NCBI GenBank assembly: GCA_905178155.1
Contig: CAJINV010000006.1
Span: forward strand, 4,513,175 to 4,577,174
Direction of reading: 5' to 3'
Length of the DNA stretch: 64,000 bases
Origin: Amoebophrya sp. A120
Lineage: Eukaryota; Sar; Dinophyceae; Syndiniales; Amoebophryaceae
Part shown: piece after piece, positions 42,574-52,969 of the stretch
How the letters are laid out: each line of letters opens with the position of its first letter
How positions within the stretch are numbered: position 1 is the stretch's first letter
Notes under the pieces: generated by a model
The model's database searches: none
What the model was told of the DNA's origin: nothing
The model's input: only the letters and a program-made list of their open reading frames with translations
Position numbers and translations under genes: made by a program

Positions 42574-45351
42574 ATGGGCTACTCTTTTCGACGACGCATG
42601 AGAGCCGCACACCTGAGCAAAAAACCTGCGCTCTACTGCTATGTTGTTGGATTCTTAATCTCAACTGGAGCTTGTATTGGAGGAGCACTAGGGGCCTCGG
42701 AGGACTACACCTACACGGGCACTAAGGTAGCGGGAACTCGTTCAGATGAGCTGCCCGGTGATGCAGACGCTGCGGCCGGTCCTGTTTTTTCCACTATGGA
42801 GCCACCCTTTCCAACAACAAGCGAGACGAGTACTACAACTATTTCCACTCCTTTCGGAGCGGTAGCAAGGCTTGGGTCCTCCTCAGGTTTTTCGGCTGCG
42901 TCTACTGCATTACCGGGCGCCGGGTCTTCACCTAATACCCCGGTTTTGCGGCGCGAAACCTCGATCACATCCACCGGGTCGTGGCAATATGAGGATGAGA
43001 GACATCTTCGGAGAGAAAATTTTTCCCTCGCAAGTGGAAGTGGAGGCGCAGCTGCAACTGCTGCTGCTACTGCCAGTCACCATGAGCAGCAACAAGAACA
43101 ACCGCAGGAACAACCCCACGATTCTCTGATCGAGGTGCTTCTCTGCAACTGGACTGGGTTAGTGGAAACGCCGTGCAGAAAATACGACGAGCCAAATAAC
43201 CCGGATCCGACTGTGCAAGATTTGAAAAATTGGCTGTTAAAGAACAGTGCGCCGGAAGAGTTCTTTCAACACCGTGTTCAACCTGCGTCGGCCGGCGTGG
43301 AAGGTAAAAATTGGCAACCGTCTTCTACCTCCGGAGCGTTGTGGTCAAAAAGACCTTTCTTCGACCCTGCAACCTGGCTTCCGTATTTCAACGGAACCGA
43401 GCCCGACATTCGGATCAGTAGTTCAAGCCGCCCGGAGCTCTACTGCTTGTCGGACGACGTGAAGGTGCAGGATCTTTACAAGGAGAAGCTGAAGCTGCGA
43501 TTGGAGACGCAAGCAAGACGTCCAGACCATTATGGCTATCAACACGGAGGGACGACGAGCGCAACCATGAAAAACATCAATGCGACCTTGTTACAACAAC
43601 CGGGAGCTCCTGAGCAAACAGTTGGTGGAACAAGGCAAAAAGGCAATTATGCGTCGGCAGCTCATCTTCTTCAACAGCGGCAAAAATTACAGAACGCAAC
43701 GTCTCAAGACCTGATGCTTGAGTACGACCTAGTGGAAAAAAAAGACGACGATATGCTACACTCACACCTATCCGGGTTTTTGAGATTTCTGCACGCCGAG
43801 GACGCGGTGGAGCGTGCAAATTTTATCCAGCGAGTGAAACAAGAGGCTGGGAAGATCTCCGGTGGAGGTGCTAGTACCGGTGAACCATTCGGTGGTGATC
43901 AGGATCACGCCGGACAAGGACAAGGAGTCGGCGTCGTGCCAGCAGCCTTAGCGGATAACCTGGTTTTCGGCGAGTCTCTGAAAGAAGACACTGGAGTGCA
44001 GCTCTGGGATTTTTACCAACGGGATTTGCGTGTAGATGAAGAAGCCGAGGATCTTGTTCTGGAGCGCCAGCGCACTAGAGACGCGGCCCATGATGTCGAG
44101 AAAGAGGATGGAAGAACGAGAAGGCGGCGCGTCTATACTGATTTCCGCGATAAGAAGGATACGTCAAAGCGGCGGACATCTGGTTCAACGCTGAGGACCC
44201 ACACCAGCACAAAACTGCCAACCAATAGGCGTCAAAAAGGCCGCGTTGCAATGAAAGACCGGAATCGGTCATCTCTTTTGAAAACGAGAACGCTACGTCT
44301 GCCGAGCGGCACTAAAGATGGCCTGGACGGGACTATAGCAAAGCTGGCTCGTAGTCGTAATTCCACGTCTTCGCACAAGAAGGGCGCTGTTGTTGTTCCA
44401 GACAAAATAAATGCAACCGACGTCGTACTAGCACCACCGGAACAACAACAAGCCGAAAAATCCATCCTGAAGATCCAGCGCGACCAAATTTTCACCCCCC
44501 AGCAAGACCCTACTTTGTACTTAACTTCGCCTTTCACGACGATGAGCGTGGGCCACGGGCTGGAGCCGGAGGTGGGGAACGCCGTGTTTCTCGCTGCGGC
44601 AAAGGAACTGCTTTTGTGGCAGATATTCGGGACAAAAGACGGTGGCCTGCTTTTAGGCGGCGGGGGCAGAGGGACAGCTAAAATGGGTCCTCGTGGAGCT
44701 GCTCCGAACCGTGACGCTGAAGATGATGTCACGCTTAGCACAGAGACCGTCTTCAACACTCCTGGCCGCAAGCTGTTTTCCGCGGCTCGAAATATGTTTG
44801 AGAATCAGGATGGAGGAGGCTCGAGAACTACATCTCGTGGCGGTGGAAATCCCAGTACAGATGACACTGCGGTGGAACAAGAAGGTGCTGTAGCTGACCA
44901 GCTTTCATCTGTGGTACACGCGGAGGACAGCGCACTCAAGCAAGTCCGCGCCACGCTGGAGTATCCGAGCAACGATGCTGATGTGGGCCAAGTGCAGCCA
45001 CATAAGGAACTTTCGAATGACGTGGTAAAGCTCGGCGACGACGTGTCGATTCGAGTGGAATATGAATTCGATAATACGAATAGCTTCTATCACGACCGGA
45101 TCTTCCAGACTTTCACTTTCCGGGACCACAGCAGAAGCCTGTCCTACGAACTAGAAGTCGTAGCAGTACAACAATCAGGAGAACCTTCAGACGTCGAGAG
45201 ACTGCGTCCAGGGGAAGTAGTCGACGCGGGTGCAGCTACACACGCGACAGGTACTACAGCGGGAGCCGCGTCATCATCGTCTTTACTTCCCTTGCCAATT
45301 TTTGTGCCCTGCTCGCACTGGAGAACGGAGGCTGTCACTGTGAGCATCTAG
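42574..45351 (+). CDS. N-anchored (type II) or secreted protein, 925 residues, unknown function
   Basis: A single uninterrupted exon, unusual here: no introner in 2.8 kb. Basic N-terminus (MGYSFRRRMRAAHLSKK), then a hydrophobic segment at about residues 19-41 (ALYCYVVGFLISTGACIGGA), consistent with a signal anchor or signal peptide. Then a Thr/Ser/Pro-rich stalk. A Cys/Trp-containing region around residues 185-300 (EVLLCNWTGLVETPCRKYD, NGTEPDIRI) has sequons. Then a Gln/Lys/Arg-rich middle and a C-terminal part from about 820 (LGDDVSIRVEYEFDNTNSFY) ending near CSHWRTEAVTVSI. I do not recognise a domain. The topology and the two glycosyltransferase-like neighbours suggest a Golgi or surface protein, which is inference. 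Confidence 0.8.
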   Translation: MGYSFRRRMRAAHLSKKPALYCYVVGFLISTGACIGGALGASEDYTYTGTKVAGTRSDELPGDADAAAGPVFSTMEPPFPTTSETSTTTISTPFGAVARLGSSSGFSAASTALPGAGSSPNTPVLRRETSITSTGSWQYEDERHLRRENFSLASGSGGAAATAAATASHHEQQQEQPQEQPHDSLIEVLLCNWTGLVETPCRKYDEPNNPDPTVQDLKNWLLKNSAPEEFFQHRVQPASAGVEGKNWQPSSTSGALWSKRPFFDPATWLPYFNGTEPDIRISSSSRPELYCLSDDVKVQDLYKEKLKLRLETQARRPDHYGYQHGGTTSATMKNINATLLQQPGAPEQTVGGTRQKGNYASAAHLLQQRQKLQNATSQDLMLEYDLVEKKDDDMLHSHLSGFLRFLHAEDAVERANFIQRVKQEAGKISGGGASTGEPFGGDQDHAGQGQGVGVVPAALADNLVFGESLKEDTGVQLWDFYQRDLRVDEEAEDLVLERQRTRDAAHDVEKEDGRTRRRRVYTDFRDKKDTSKRRTSGSTLRTHTSTKLPTNRRQKGRVAMKDRNRSSLLKTRTLRLPSGTKDGLDGTIAKLARSRNSTSSHKKGAVVVPDKINATDVVLAPPEQQQAEKSILKIQRDQIFTPQQDPTLYLTSPFTTMSVGHGLEPEVGNAVFLAAAKELLLWQIFGTKDGGLLLGGGGRGTAKMGPRGAAPNRDAEDDVTLSTETVFNTPGRKLFSAARNMFENQDGGGSRTTSRGGGNPSTDDTAVEQEGAVADQLSSVVHAEDSALKQVRATLEYPSNDADVGQVQPHKELSNDVVKLGDDVSIRVEYEFDNTNSFYHDRIFQTFTFRDHSRSLSYELEVVAVQQSGEPSDVERLRPGEVVDAGAATHATGTTAGAASSSSLLPLPIFVPCSHWRTEAVTVSI

Positions 45352-46402
45352 GTCAAGTTGTGCCTCCCCTAGACACGATAAAAATGATTGTTGTAGCAGC
45401 TACAAATAGCTGCAGTGCCGCTTTGGAACTTGTCGCCTTTGACAGACGTAGTGTGTAGCAGTAGCCGCGGCCAACATTCAACATTGACATAAGGCCTTCT
45501 CTATTAGCCGTAAAAAGTTAGTAAATCTAAACGCATTGTGATTGTAATGAGTGATCGCGATGAGTGCATTTGCCTATGCAGACACTTTCCATGTCCATAT
45601 GTTAGTCCTACTGAGACGAAACAGATCGATGGATCGATCCTGTTTTAGCACTACGCCCTGTTTGAACGATTTGAATGATTTCTTGTACAATATATTCGAT
45701 TTTTAAAAGCTTTAGCAACCTACCTGATCTTGCTGTATGATGTCAATACGCGCCGCCGCCGCGACAACTCTTGACCTCACTTAGAGGAGCGCATCTTGAA
45801 GACAAGCTTCTTTATTTCTGCAAGTTTTGTATGATATCCCGAAAGTGGTCATCTACTTCGGAAACTTAGACTCTCACTTACCTGAAGCAGCCGCAGATTT
45901 AATTCCCAGGGACATTTCATTCTTGTACGCCAAAAAGAGTGCTGAAGCCAGCACAACTCAGTGTTCTTCGCTTTGTTCCTTTTTGTTGTGCGCCAGCAGC
46001 ACCTAGTAGCTCTTTCTCGAGATCGAGTTTCAACCCGACGGAGTAGTGGTTGACCGATGTGATCTTATTTTGAGGAAGTACAACAACATAACTTTTGTTT
46101 TGCTTCCATCTCAGGAACGATCGATCTGCTCTGGTGCTACTACAATAACATTAACACGCGCATGATCTTCTGCCCCTTGTTCACAGTTGACCAGGTTCCT
46201 TTTTTGGCGACGCAGGTCCCCTTATATGCTCGCACTTGGTCAAGTAGAACATCACACAGTAGGAGCCACAGTTTGAAAGTCCTCGTAAATAATAAATCGT
46301 GTTTGGTTTAAGCATTTGCTTTCGTGGATCTTATATTTCACTTTTTCTTTTGAAGACAAAAAAATATACTTGGAGCAGCTGCCTCGAGCGAAGAAAAACA
46401 AA
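45352..46402. other. Intergenic, no gene seen
   Basis: AT-rich, short frames only, no element arms. Presumed 3' flank and promoter region. Confidence 0.5.
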
Positions 46403-49400
46403 ATGTCGACTGTCCGTGGAGGTGCAACATCCGGTTCATTTGTGCCGCGAAGGGACGACTACCCCCGCCACAAGAGCTGCCCGTGGTCCACCGCGCGGCC
46501 ATCATGCTTGTCGTTTTCATCTTCTCCTACCAGTTTCTTTGCTTTGACTTTGTTCACCGTCTACCTTCGCTCCGCTTTTCATGTTTTACCGGTAGCCGCC
46601 TTCGGTTGCTTTTCCGATTACAGCATGTCATGGTGTATATGCATTGCAAAAGTATCGTACTCGTATGAATGCATGACAAATTTCCTCAGCATGAGAGATA
46701 AAATTTGTAATGCGGATTTACCTTAAAAAGAAGATTTGTGATGCATGACAATGCCTACGAGTGCAGTGCGATACTTTTGCGCAGGATAGTGCAACAACCA
46801 CACAGAGGAGTCTTGCGTTCACGACTACACGTTTTCCGTTTCTCACTTCCAACGGAAACTGAACAAGTACTACCAGAAAAACCACCGACCACCGCTGCTC
46901 GAGGCGTATTTTTTGATAAAAACCCCGCAACCCTACCAAGCGGAGTTTTTGGATGCGGATTGCGCGCCGCCGTTGATCATGGCGCTGTTGCTCGTGTGCG
47001 AAGCGAGGATGGAGTACGACAGTGGACAAGCGGTGCAGTTGTTTGAATTGGCGATGAACTACTTGCAGAACCGGGTTTCACCAGAACAAGCGTACATTCT
47101 CACCAACACCGACACGTGGCCGTTTAAGAAAGCGGTTGCGAGAATTCAGACCATGATGACGGAGCTGGAACAGCGCAAATTGAAGATCGAGGAAAAACTC
47201 GCGGTGCAAAAACAACCAAGAATAAAGGTCGATTTCGTGATTTCCCACTGCAAAGAGCAAGATTTGAATTGGCTCGTCGAGGATTTGACCCCGATGCTTG
47301 TGACCGGGCAGTATCAAATGCAAATATGTCTGGGTCTGGTGGAAGGTTGGAACTTGTGATGCTAACTTTGGACTCTAAAAAAATCTGTATTGCGTGACCA
47401 GCAAGAGGAGTCTAGTTTGTGCTACGCGGGGAGGGCATTTGTCATGCGGAGTAGGCATCAGGAAGCCCGCTACAGATCTGTGATGCTAGGCCGTGCATTA
47501 CAGACATCCTGGGTCATGCAAAATATGCATGACAAACCCTGCAACATTCCAGACCCAGACGCTTTTGCATTTTATAGCCAGGCGAGGGAGACGATTCAAC
47601 CGAAGCTGCTCGTGTACGAAAAGTGTCACCAGGTGACGGATGTCGGGAAGGTTTTTGAGCAATGGAACAACTACCAGAAGAGCAAGGGAAATGTGCAGAA
47701 AATCGCAACAGAGAATCCGTTTGACCTTGATCCGAGCAGGAATCCGGTGCAAGGTAGTTACGAGATCGTCCCGACGCCTGACCCGTCCTTTGTTGTATCA
47801 AATGCAAATATGTCTGGGTCTGGAAGAATGTAAGTTTGTCATGCTTATCTTTCACGACTCCTAACTTTGTGATGCATAAGCAGGATGCTGAGAGTCTTTT
47901 GCCTGTCATGCAAAAACTACGCAGTTTGCCATGCAGAAAACGGAACACATAGCAGCTCAAGAACTTGTCATGCTTGGGTGCGTATTGCAGTGCTTCCACC
48001 ATTCCCAAACCAGCATCACAAGTTTCCAGACCCAGACATATTTGCAGTTGATATGTTGCCCGGGGAGACGAATGCTCGGCGTACTTGAAACACATCCGGA
48101 ATTCCTTCGGAGGAGGAGGAGGTTTTGCCCACGGTGACGAAATGAAGTCGAACACGTTTGCCGACTTTACGTTTTTTCTCCACTCGGACCCCTGGGACCA
48201 CATGCACAAGGAATTTATGAGAGTGGACAACTAGTATTTTTGCCACCTGAAGATGAAGTCCCCGTCATGTTGTGCGGAAGAGGATACTAAGACCTAGGCA
48301 CTTATCTAAAGGATCATCATGCACCAGGAGCTCGGCTCCCTGATGAAAACAAACCGAAACTCACGCCCGCGATTGTAGCTCTGGGAAAGATGAAAGTGAT
48401 GAACGAATTTGAAGAAAAACGTATCGCAAGAAAAAAGTGTTACAGTTACACATTGTGTTGCAGGCCAAGCATGACAGACAAGCTCTGCCATGCGGGATAT
48501 GCATAGGAGCCTCGTTTCATAGGTGTTTTCCCGGAGGATTTCTGCATTACAAGTTTTCTCTCTCATGCAGAGAAATTTGTGTTGCTGAATTCACTACAAA
48601 TGTTTAACTGTAACACTTTTTTCGGTGGATAAAACGGAACATCTTATTAGTACAGCAAGAAGCGGATTTGGAAAAGTTTGAATTGAAGTATAACCCGCTC
48701 AGGTGTTACAATCTCAAACGTTACAATAGAATCTAGAATTTGTGTTGCAAAATGCGCAACATCTGGCCTACTCCCACAGGAGCGCGCATGACAAGTTTCG
48801 GAGCTCCAAACCCCATGAGAATCTGCCGAAATTTGTATTGCGAAAAGCCCGATTCTCTGTTTGGTACTCATGCTGTTCATGCAACACAAATTTCACATTC
48901 TACTGTAACGTTTGAGATTTACTGTAATACGGATCACCGTGTCCCTGAAAACAAACCGAAACTCACGCCCGCGATTGTCTGGTAACCAAATGCGTGCGCG
49001 CGCGCGCGCAGAGGTGGGCGCGCGCGCTCTGCGCGCTTGCGATATTGCTTAGCAAACGCAGCGCGAAGGCAGTTGCCGTTACCATATAGGGCAACCGCCG
49101 GGAGGCGTGAAGGTCAGGGAAATGGCCAGAAATGAAGCGGGAGAAGGGAAAAAAAGCGGACCAGATGGGAAAATGGCCAGGAGGTCAAAAATGTCGCAAA
49201 AATGGCAGAAACCAAGCGGGAGAAGGTGAAAAAAGAGCATTTTTGCGGTTTGGCCCACTTGATATCTGAAAAAGAGACGGACTATTTTTTGCTCCGCCCG
49301 GTGGCCAGCTGCGTTGGAGAAGCAGGCCCGCGACCTGTCCGGAAGCCTTGGGCCGCTTCGTAACTGGAAAAAGTTGGAAAAAAATGACAAAAAATTGCTT

Positions 49401-52047
49401 CATAACGTGGGTGGAAGCAATCGTCGGATTTTGTCCAGATCACCCGGGCCACTTTGAAAATGAAAAAAGATGAGAAATTGCGCAAAAGCGCAATCCTTCC
49501 GCAGGCTTCAAAACTGCCAGTCAGATGCGGGCGGTAAAAATGTCCAGGTCGCCGGGGCCACTTGGAAAATAGAAAAAGACCACTTGGAAAATAGAAAAAA
49601 GACTTGGAAAATAGAAAAAGATGAGTTTTCTAAAGGCTCCCTGAAAACAAACCGAAACTCACGCCCGCGATTGATAGAAGTCGCAATACCATAACCCAAG
49701 AAATTTCTCATGCGTTCATGCTGTACAAAGCGCCGCTCTACCATGAATGACTCAGCAACACAAATTCGCCGCGCGCTTCCAGACCCAGACAAATTTTTGC
49801 ATTTGATTCGCGTTCAACCCCCACGACTGGACGCACTATCAAAAGGAAAAATCCCCCCTCCGCGTCCCCATATCAAAAATCGGAAATCTGTGTTGCAGAT
49901 TTGTGGTCACACATCAGCTTTCTCATGCTAGAAGGCAGAAGAGGCGGACTGTAGTGCTGGGTGGCTTGGGAAAGCCTTGCATCCTCAGCATGACATGAGG
50001 CAGCTGGAAGTGGGAAACAGCATGACAAATCGCCTGCAATTAAGGCCGCGACTGCGTCGCTTGGCCTTCTAGCAATACAAGGCGAAGACTTGTGTACTCA
50101 AATACAGCATCACAAGTTCCCCCTGAAAAAAACCGAAACTCACGCCCGCGATTCCAGTTCTGGAAACTTGTATTGCAGACACGGCTCCTGCTCCTCGCGG
50201 GCCTAAATATAAGATATAGCGTTTAAATTTCTAACTTGTACGACCAACGAAGGGGAATAATGCTAATGTGGCACGTCGAGTTCTTCTTGTCTTCTCTTCC
50301 ATACACTTCATGTCCGTGATTCTGTCCACCATCGCCGCAAAAACTTTCGACAGCGAGAAAAACGGATTCTTACACCTCAACGGCCCGCGACACGTCCGAA
50401 CGCTGACGCCCTGCCTCCAGGCGGTGTCCGAGAAGATTTTCGGTTTCCCAGTGAAAAACTCCGTCGGGCCGTACTGTTATTCGAAGTAAAAACATCCCCA
50501 CCCCAGAGTTGTCATGCAAATCTGCATGCCAAAAAAGTTTCTCTTGCGAAGCCCCATGACGAGAAGCTTTTTCTAGTCGTGTTTTGGGATTTGTGATGCT
50601 AGAAATAGCGTGATATGATAGATCTGTGATGCTGCTGAACTAGCTGAACAGGATCACACTACGAGGGCGAACTTGTCATGCGAAACAACCAAAGTTGGCT
50701 GATTTGTCTAGCAGATATTCCCATCTTCAACACTCTGGTACTATGGGGACGCTTTTACTCAGGATAACTGTTGTGCCCAGTTCATGGTGACGAAGGAGCG
50801 CATTCTGAAGAGGCCGCAAAGCTTCTACAGCAACATGCTAACCATGGTAAATGGGACCATGACTGAAGATTTGTGTACCAGTAGCAAAACCGCGCGGTCG
50901 ACGCATTGCTACGGAATGGAATTCCTCTGGCACCTGGTGTTTTCCGACTTATCTAACGAGGAACTCCAGTATCTGAACGAACAGGGATCTTTAGTGCAGC
51001 AGCAACTGCATATGACAGTGCACAACTCCCCCTGCTCCCCCTCATTTGTAATGCAAACTGTCAAGAAATCAAGTCGCTGCCTTGTGGCACTGTTTGCATG
51101 ACAAAGTCCGGAACAAACCCAAACAGCACTACATTAGAGCCATACATTTGTCATGCATAGACTTCATGCTTGCTCGCGTGTGTATTGCTGCTCATGCCAT
51201 ACAAATGAAGGGGAGCAGCGGGAGTTGTGCACTCTCATACTGCAAAAAAACGAGTTACAACTGACTGACGAAGTCGAGCAACAACAGGCGATGATTGACT
51301 CGGTGTTCGACCCCCCATTATGCATTGCAAATATGTCTAGGTATGGGAACTACTTGTGATGCTGAACAGTGGATGGTGAAAACACTTTCGAATAGTACAG
51401 CCAAGCATGACAAGTTTGCAGAACGCCTTCTGATGTTGCACAGTTCGCATGACAGCCTCCTGCAGCGTTTTTGTAAATGTAATGACAAAAAAGGCCGCTG
51501 GGGGTCATGCAATACAGAATCCACATGAATGTAAGACCAGCATTGCAAGCTGCAACTTTCCAGACCCAGACATAGTTGCACTTCATATCAATTACGCCCG
51601 GACGACTGGTCGTTGCCGATTCAGTTCCGGCTCAAGTTTGGGGTGGAGCACGCGAAAAAGGATTGGAATGACGTCGTTTTATCGCCCAACGTCCCGAAAA
51701 AAATCGTGACGAGACAAGACTGGAATGGGAACGAATTTGTCTACACACTCGGCGGAGAGCAGCACGTCGCGAGCTTGAGCGGGAAAGGCAACAGCAGTCC
51801 GGCGGGAAGCGCGAGTGGGATCCAGAATCAAGCGCAACTACAGCAACCACAACATCAAGCCTTGGGATCATCCGGATCTGCAGCTTCTTTGCCGCCAATA
51901 TCGGTTAGGCCAGTAAGTAGTGACACAACTACTAGCGCAGGAACTGGAACTACAGCTTCCGTTGGTGCTTCATCTTCTTTGAGTGCTGCGCAACAGCAAC
52001 TGAGAAACGCGAATGCCGCTGCTAGTATGTTGAACCAACAGTTCTGA
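46403..52047 (+). CDS. DUF3431-type protein (putative glycosyltransferase), N-anchored
   Basis: Exons 46403-46637, 46794-47311, 47582-47795, 48059 to about 48230, an unresolved long intron, about 50275-50477, 50772-51010, 51245-51318 and 51593-52047. A hydrophobic segment at about residues 43-66 (SFFALTLFTVYLRSAFHVLP) suggests a signal anchor. From about residue 222, VDFVISHCKEQDLNWLVEDL, LLVYEKC, ECSAYLKHIRNSF, FTFFLHSDPWDHM, FLHLNGPRHVRTLTPCLQAV, CCAQFMVTKERILKRPQSFY and MEFLWHLVFSD follow in the order I know for DUF3431 (HYNE..WL, Y.K, E...YL.HI, FLQGDP.DH, CCAQF.V....I..RP..FY, E..WH..F). The C-terminal 140 residues are Gln/Ser-rich. Catalysis has not been shown for this family in general, so the activity is inferred. 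The join across 48231-50275 is the weak point. Confidence 0.72.
46638..46788. mobile_element. Introner element, IE-1
   Basis: Flanks GTGTA / GTGCA (4 of 5). Splicing gives SWCNNHTEESC. Confidence 0.88.
47312..47576. mobile_element. Introner element, IE-2
   Basis: Flanks GGCAG / GCCAG (4 of 5). Closely similar to the element at 13665, including GACTGTAAAAAAATCTGTAT-like bases. Confidence 0.9.
47796..48053. mobile_element. Introner element, IE-2
   Basis: TSD TGTTG at 47791-47795 and 48054-48058. Splicing gives DPSFVARGDECSAYL. Confidence 0.93.
48386..48688 (+). pseudogene. Copy of an internal coiled-coil exon segment, split by an introner
   Basis: 48386-48421 plus 48637-48688 matches 30945-31036 of the coiled-coil gene (KMKVMNEFEEKR..ILLVQQEADLEKFELK) with a few substitutions. 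It lies inside the intron of another gene, without its own start. Confidence 0.85.
48422..48631. mobile_element. Introner element, IE-8, inside the stray exon copy
   Basis: TSD AAACG at 48417-48421 and 48632-48636. The source exon is uninterrupted at the same point (GAGAAACGAAACATC). Close to 35117-35326 over its whole length. Confidence 0.95.
48689..48929. mobile_element. Probable degenerate IE-6 element
   Basis: After TTGAAG a TATAACCCGCTCAGG start, then AATCTCAAACGTTACAATAG is mirrored by CTACTGTAACGTTTGAGATT. The right end is near GTAATA; no clean TSD. Confidence 0.5.
49000..49560. other. GC-rich non-coding block in the intron
   Basis: (CG)n near 48992-49030, then purine-rich DNA with GGAAAATAGAAAAAGA repeats at about 49564-49622. 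Short frames only. Confidence 0.4.
50478..50766. mobile_element. Introner element, IE-3
   Basis: TSD ACTGT at 50473-50477 and 50767-50771. Splicing gives GPYCCAQFMVTKE, restoring the family's CCAQF motif exactly. Confidence 0.95.
51011..51239. mobile_element. Introner element, IE-5
   Basis: TSD CTGCA at 51006-51010 and 51240-51244. Splicing gives LVQQQLQKNELQL. Confidence 0.93.
51319..51587. mobile_element. Introner element, IE-2
   Basis: Flanks CCCAT / TCAAT (imperfect). Splicing gives FDPPLRPDDWSL and keeps phase to the stop at 52047. Confidence 0.82.
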
Positions 52048-52969
52048 TAGATAGGTTTGCTTGAGAGCCTGCATGAAAAGCAAAAATTACAGCGAGGCAC
52101 GAAAAGACTTTTATACCGATGATAGTGATCAACAGTAGACGAGACTGTAGGTCTCACAGTTGGCCCAGGAGTGTTGTTGAGTGAGTTCCTCTACTACTGC
52201 AGCTTTCAGCAATACGTTTGAGAGTACAGTTTGAGCTTGTTCTTATGTGGTTTGAAGAAATAGACCAGGATTTTGGATTTGCGACACCTTTGTGGAAAAA
52301 AAATGTTCGTATGATCCACCACATAGTTAAAGTTTTCAAAAAATGCTCTCCAGGACCAAGCTTACCACTATTAGCCCCTGTAGCCACATCATTTTTTTCT
52401 GCTTGTTTTCGTGTGCATCTTCTTTCTGAATTGAGTAGTTTACTTTATTTTTTTTCCTTTTTTTTCTCCGACCCTAGAACTTTTTTCCGTCTTGTTGTGT
52501 GGTTTGATTGATCTGTAGTTTTTATTTTCGACGTTCGGTGTCATGGTCTTGCACATGCTCTTGGTCACGTCTCAAAAAGAGAAGGACTACTACAAATTCA
52601 GCCCGCGTTCTACGGATTCCAATTCTTTGCCATGAGCTGTTATTAAACTTAAAGCACGACTCTGCCTTTCCTCGCCACCGATCACTTGAAGCATCTCTGA
52701 CCACAGGAGCACCTCATTGTTGTTTCTGTGTCGACCACGTTGTGCAGCTCAATGCTGATGTTGGTCCCTTCACTTGATACAACTACGTGATAAATACCGC
52801 TAGTTGCAATACTCCTGCCTCTTCTAAGTTGTGCCTTCTTGTTTTCGCGGCCTACTACATCACAACTACATAATTGACTGCAAGCAACAAGTTGTCAACT
52901 AATAGACGAGGAGTTCTTGTTGCGCGCTCACCATTTCTACAGCGAGAAATCGAGTTTCGTTATCAATGA
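52048..52969. other. Intergenic, no gene seen
   Basis: T-rich tracts near 52445-52470, no arms. Presumed 3' flank and promoter of the glycosyltransferase gene. Confidence 0.45.

Larger units (their letters stand above)
48339..50157 (+). repeat. Dispersed 34-bp unit, four copies
   Basis: AAACCGAAACTCACGCCCGC with flanking CCCTGAAAACA.. and ..GATT occurs at about 48339-48373, 48944-48977, 49639-49672 and 50124-50157, each followed by different DNA. Read as codons it gives ENKPKLTPAI, so it may be a duplicated exon edge. Confidence 0.75.
48231..50274 (+). other. Long composite intron of the DUF3431 gene (boundaries uncertain)
   Basis: Between the FLHSDPWDHM and FLHLNGPRHV exons. It contains a stray coiled-coil exon copy with its own introner, further element pieces, a GC-rich block (about 49000-49560) and four copies of a 34-bp unit. 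The reading frame meets TAG at about 48232, so the true donor lies at or before that point. Confidence 0.5.

Noticed and set aside
50268-50489. Separate secreted protein starting at 50268
   Set aside because: The apparent start is GTG, not expected in a eukaryote, and the segment carries the middle motif of DUF3431 (LNGPRHVRTLTPCL), so it is an internal exon.
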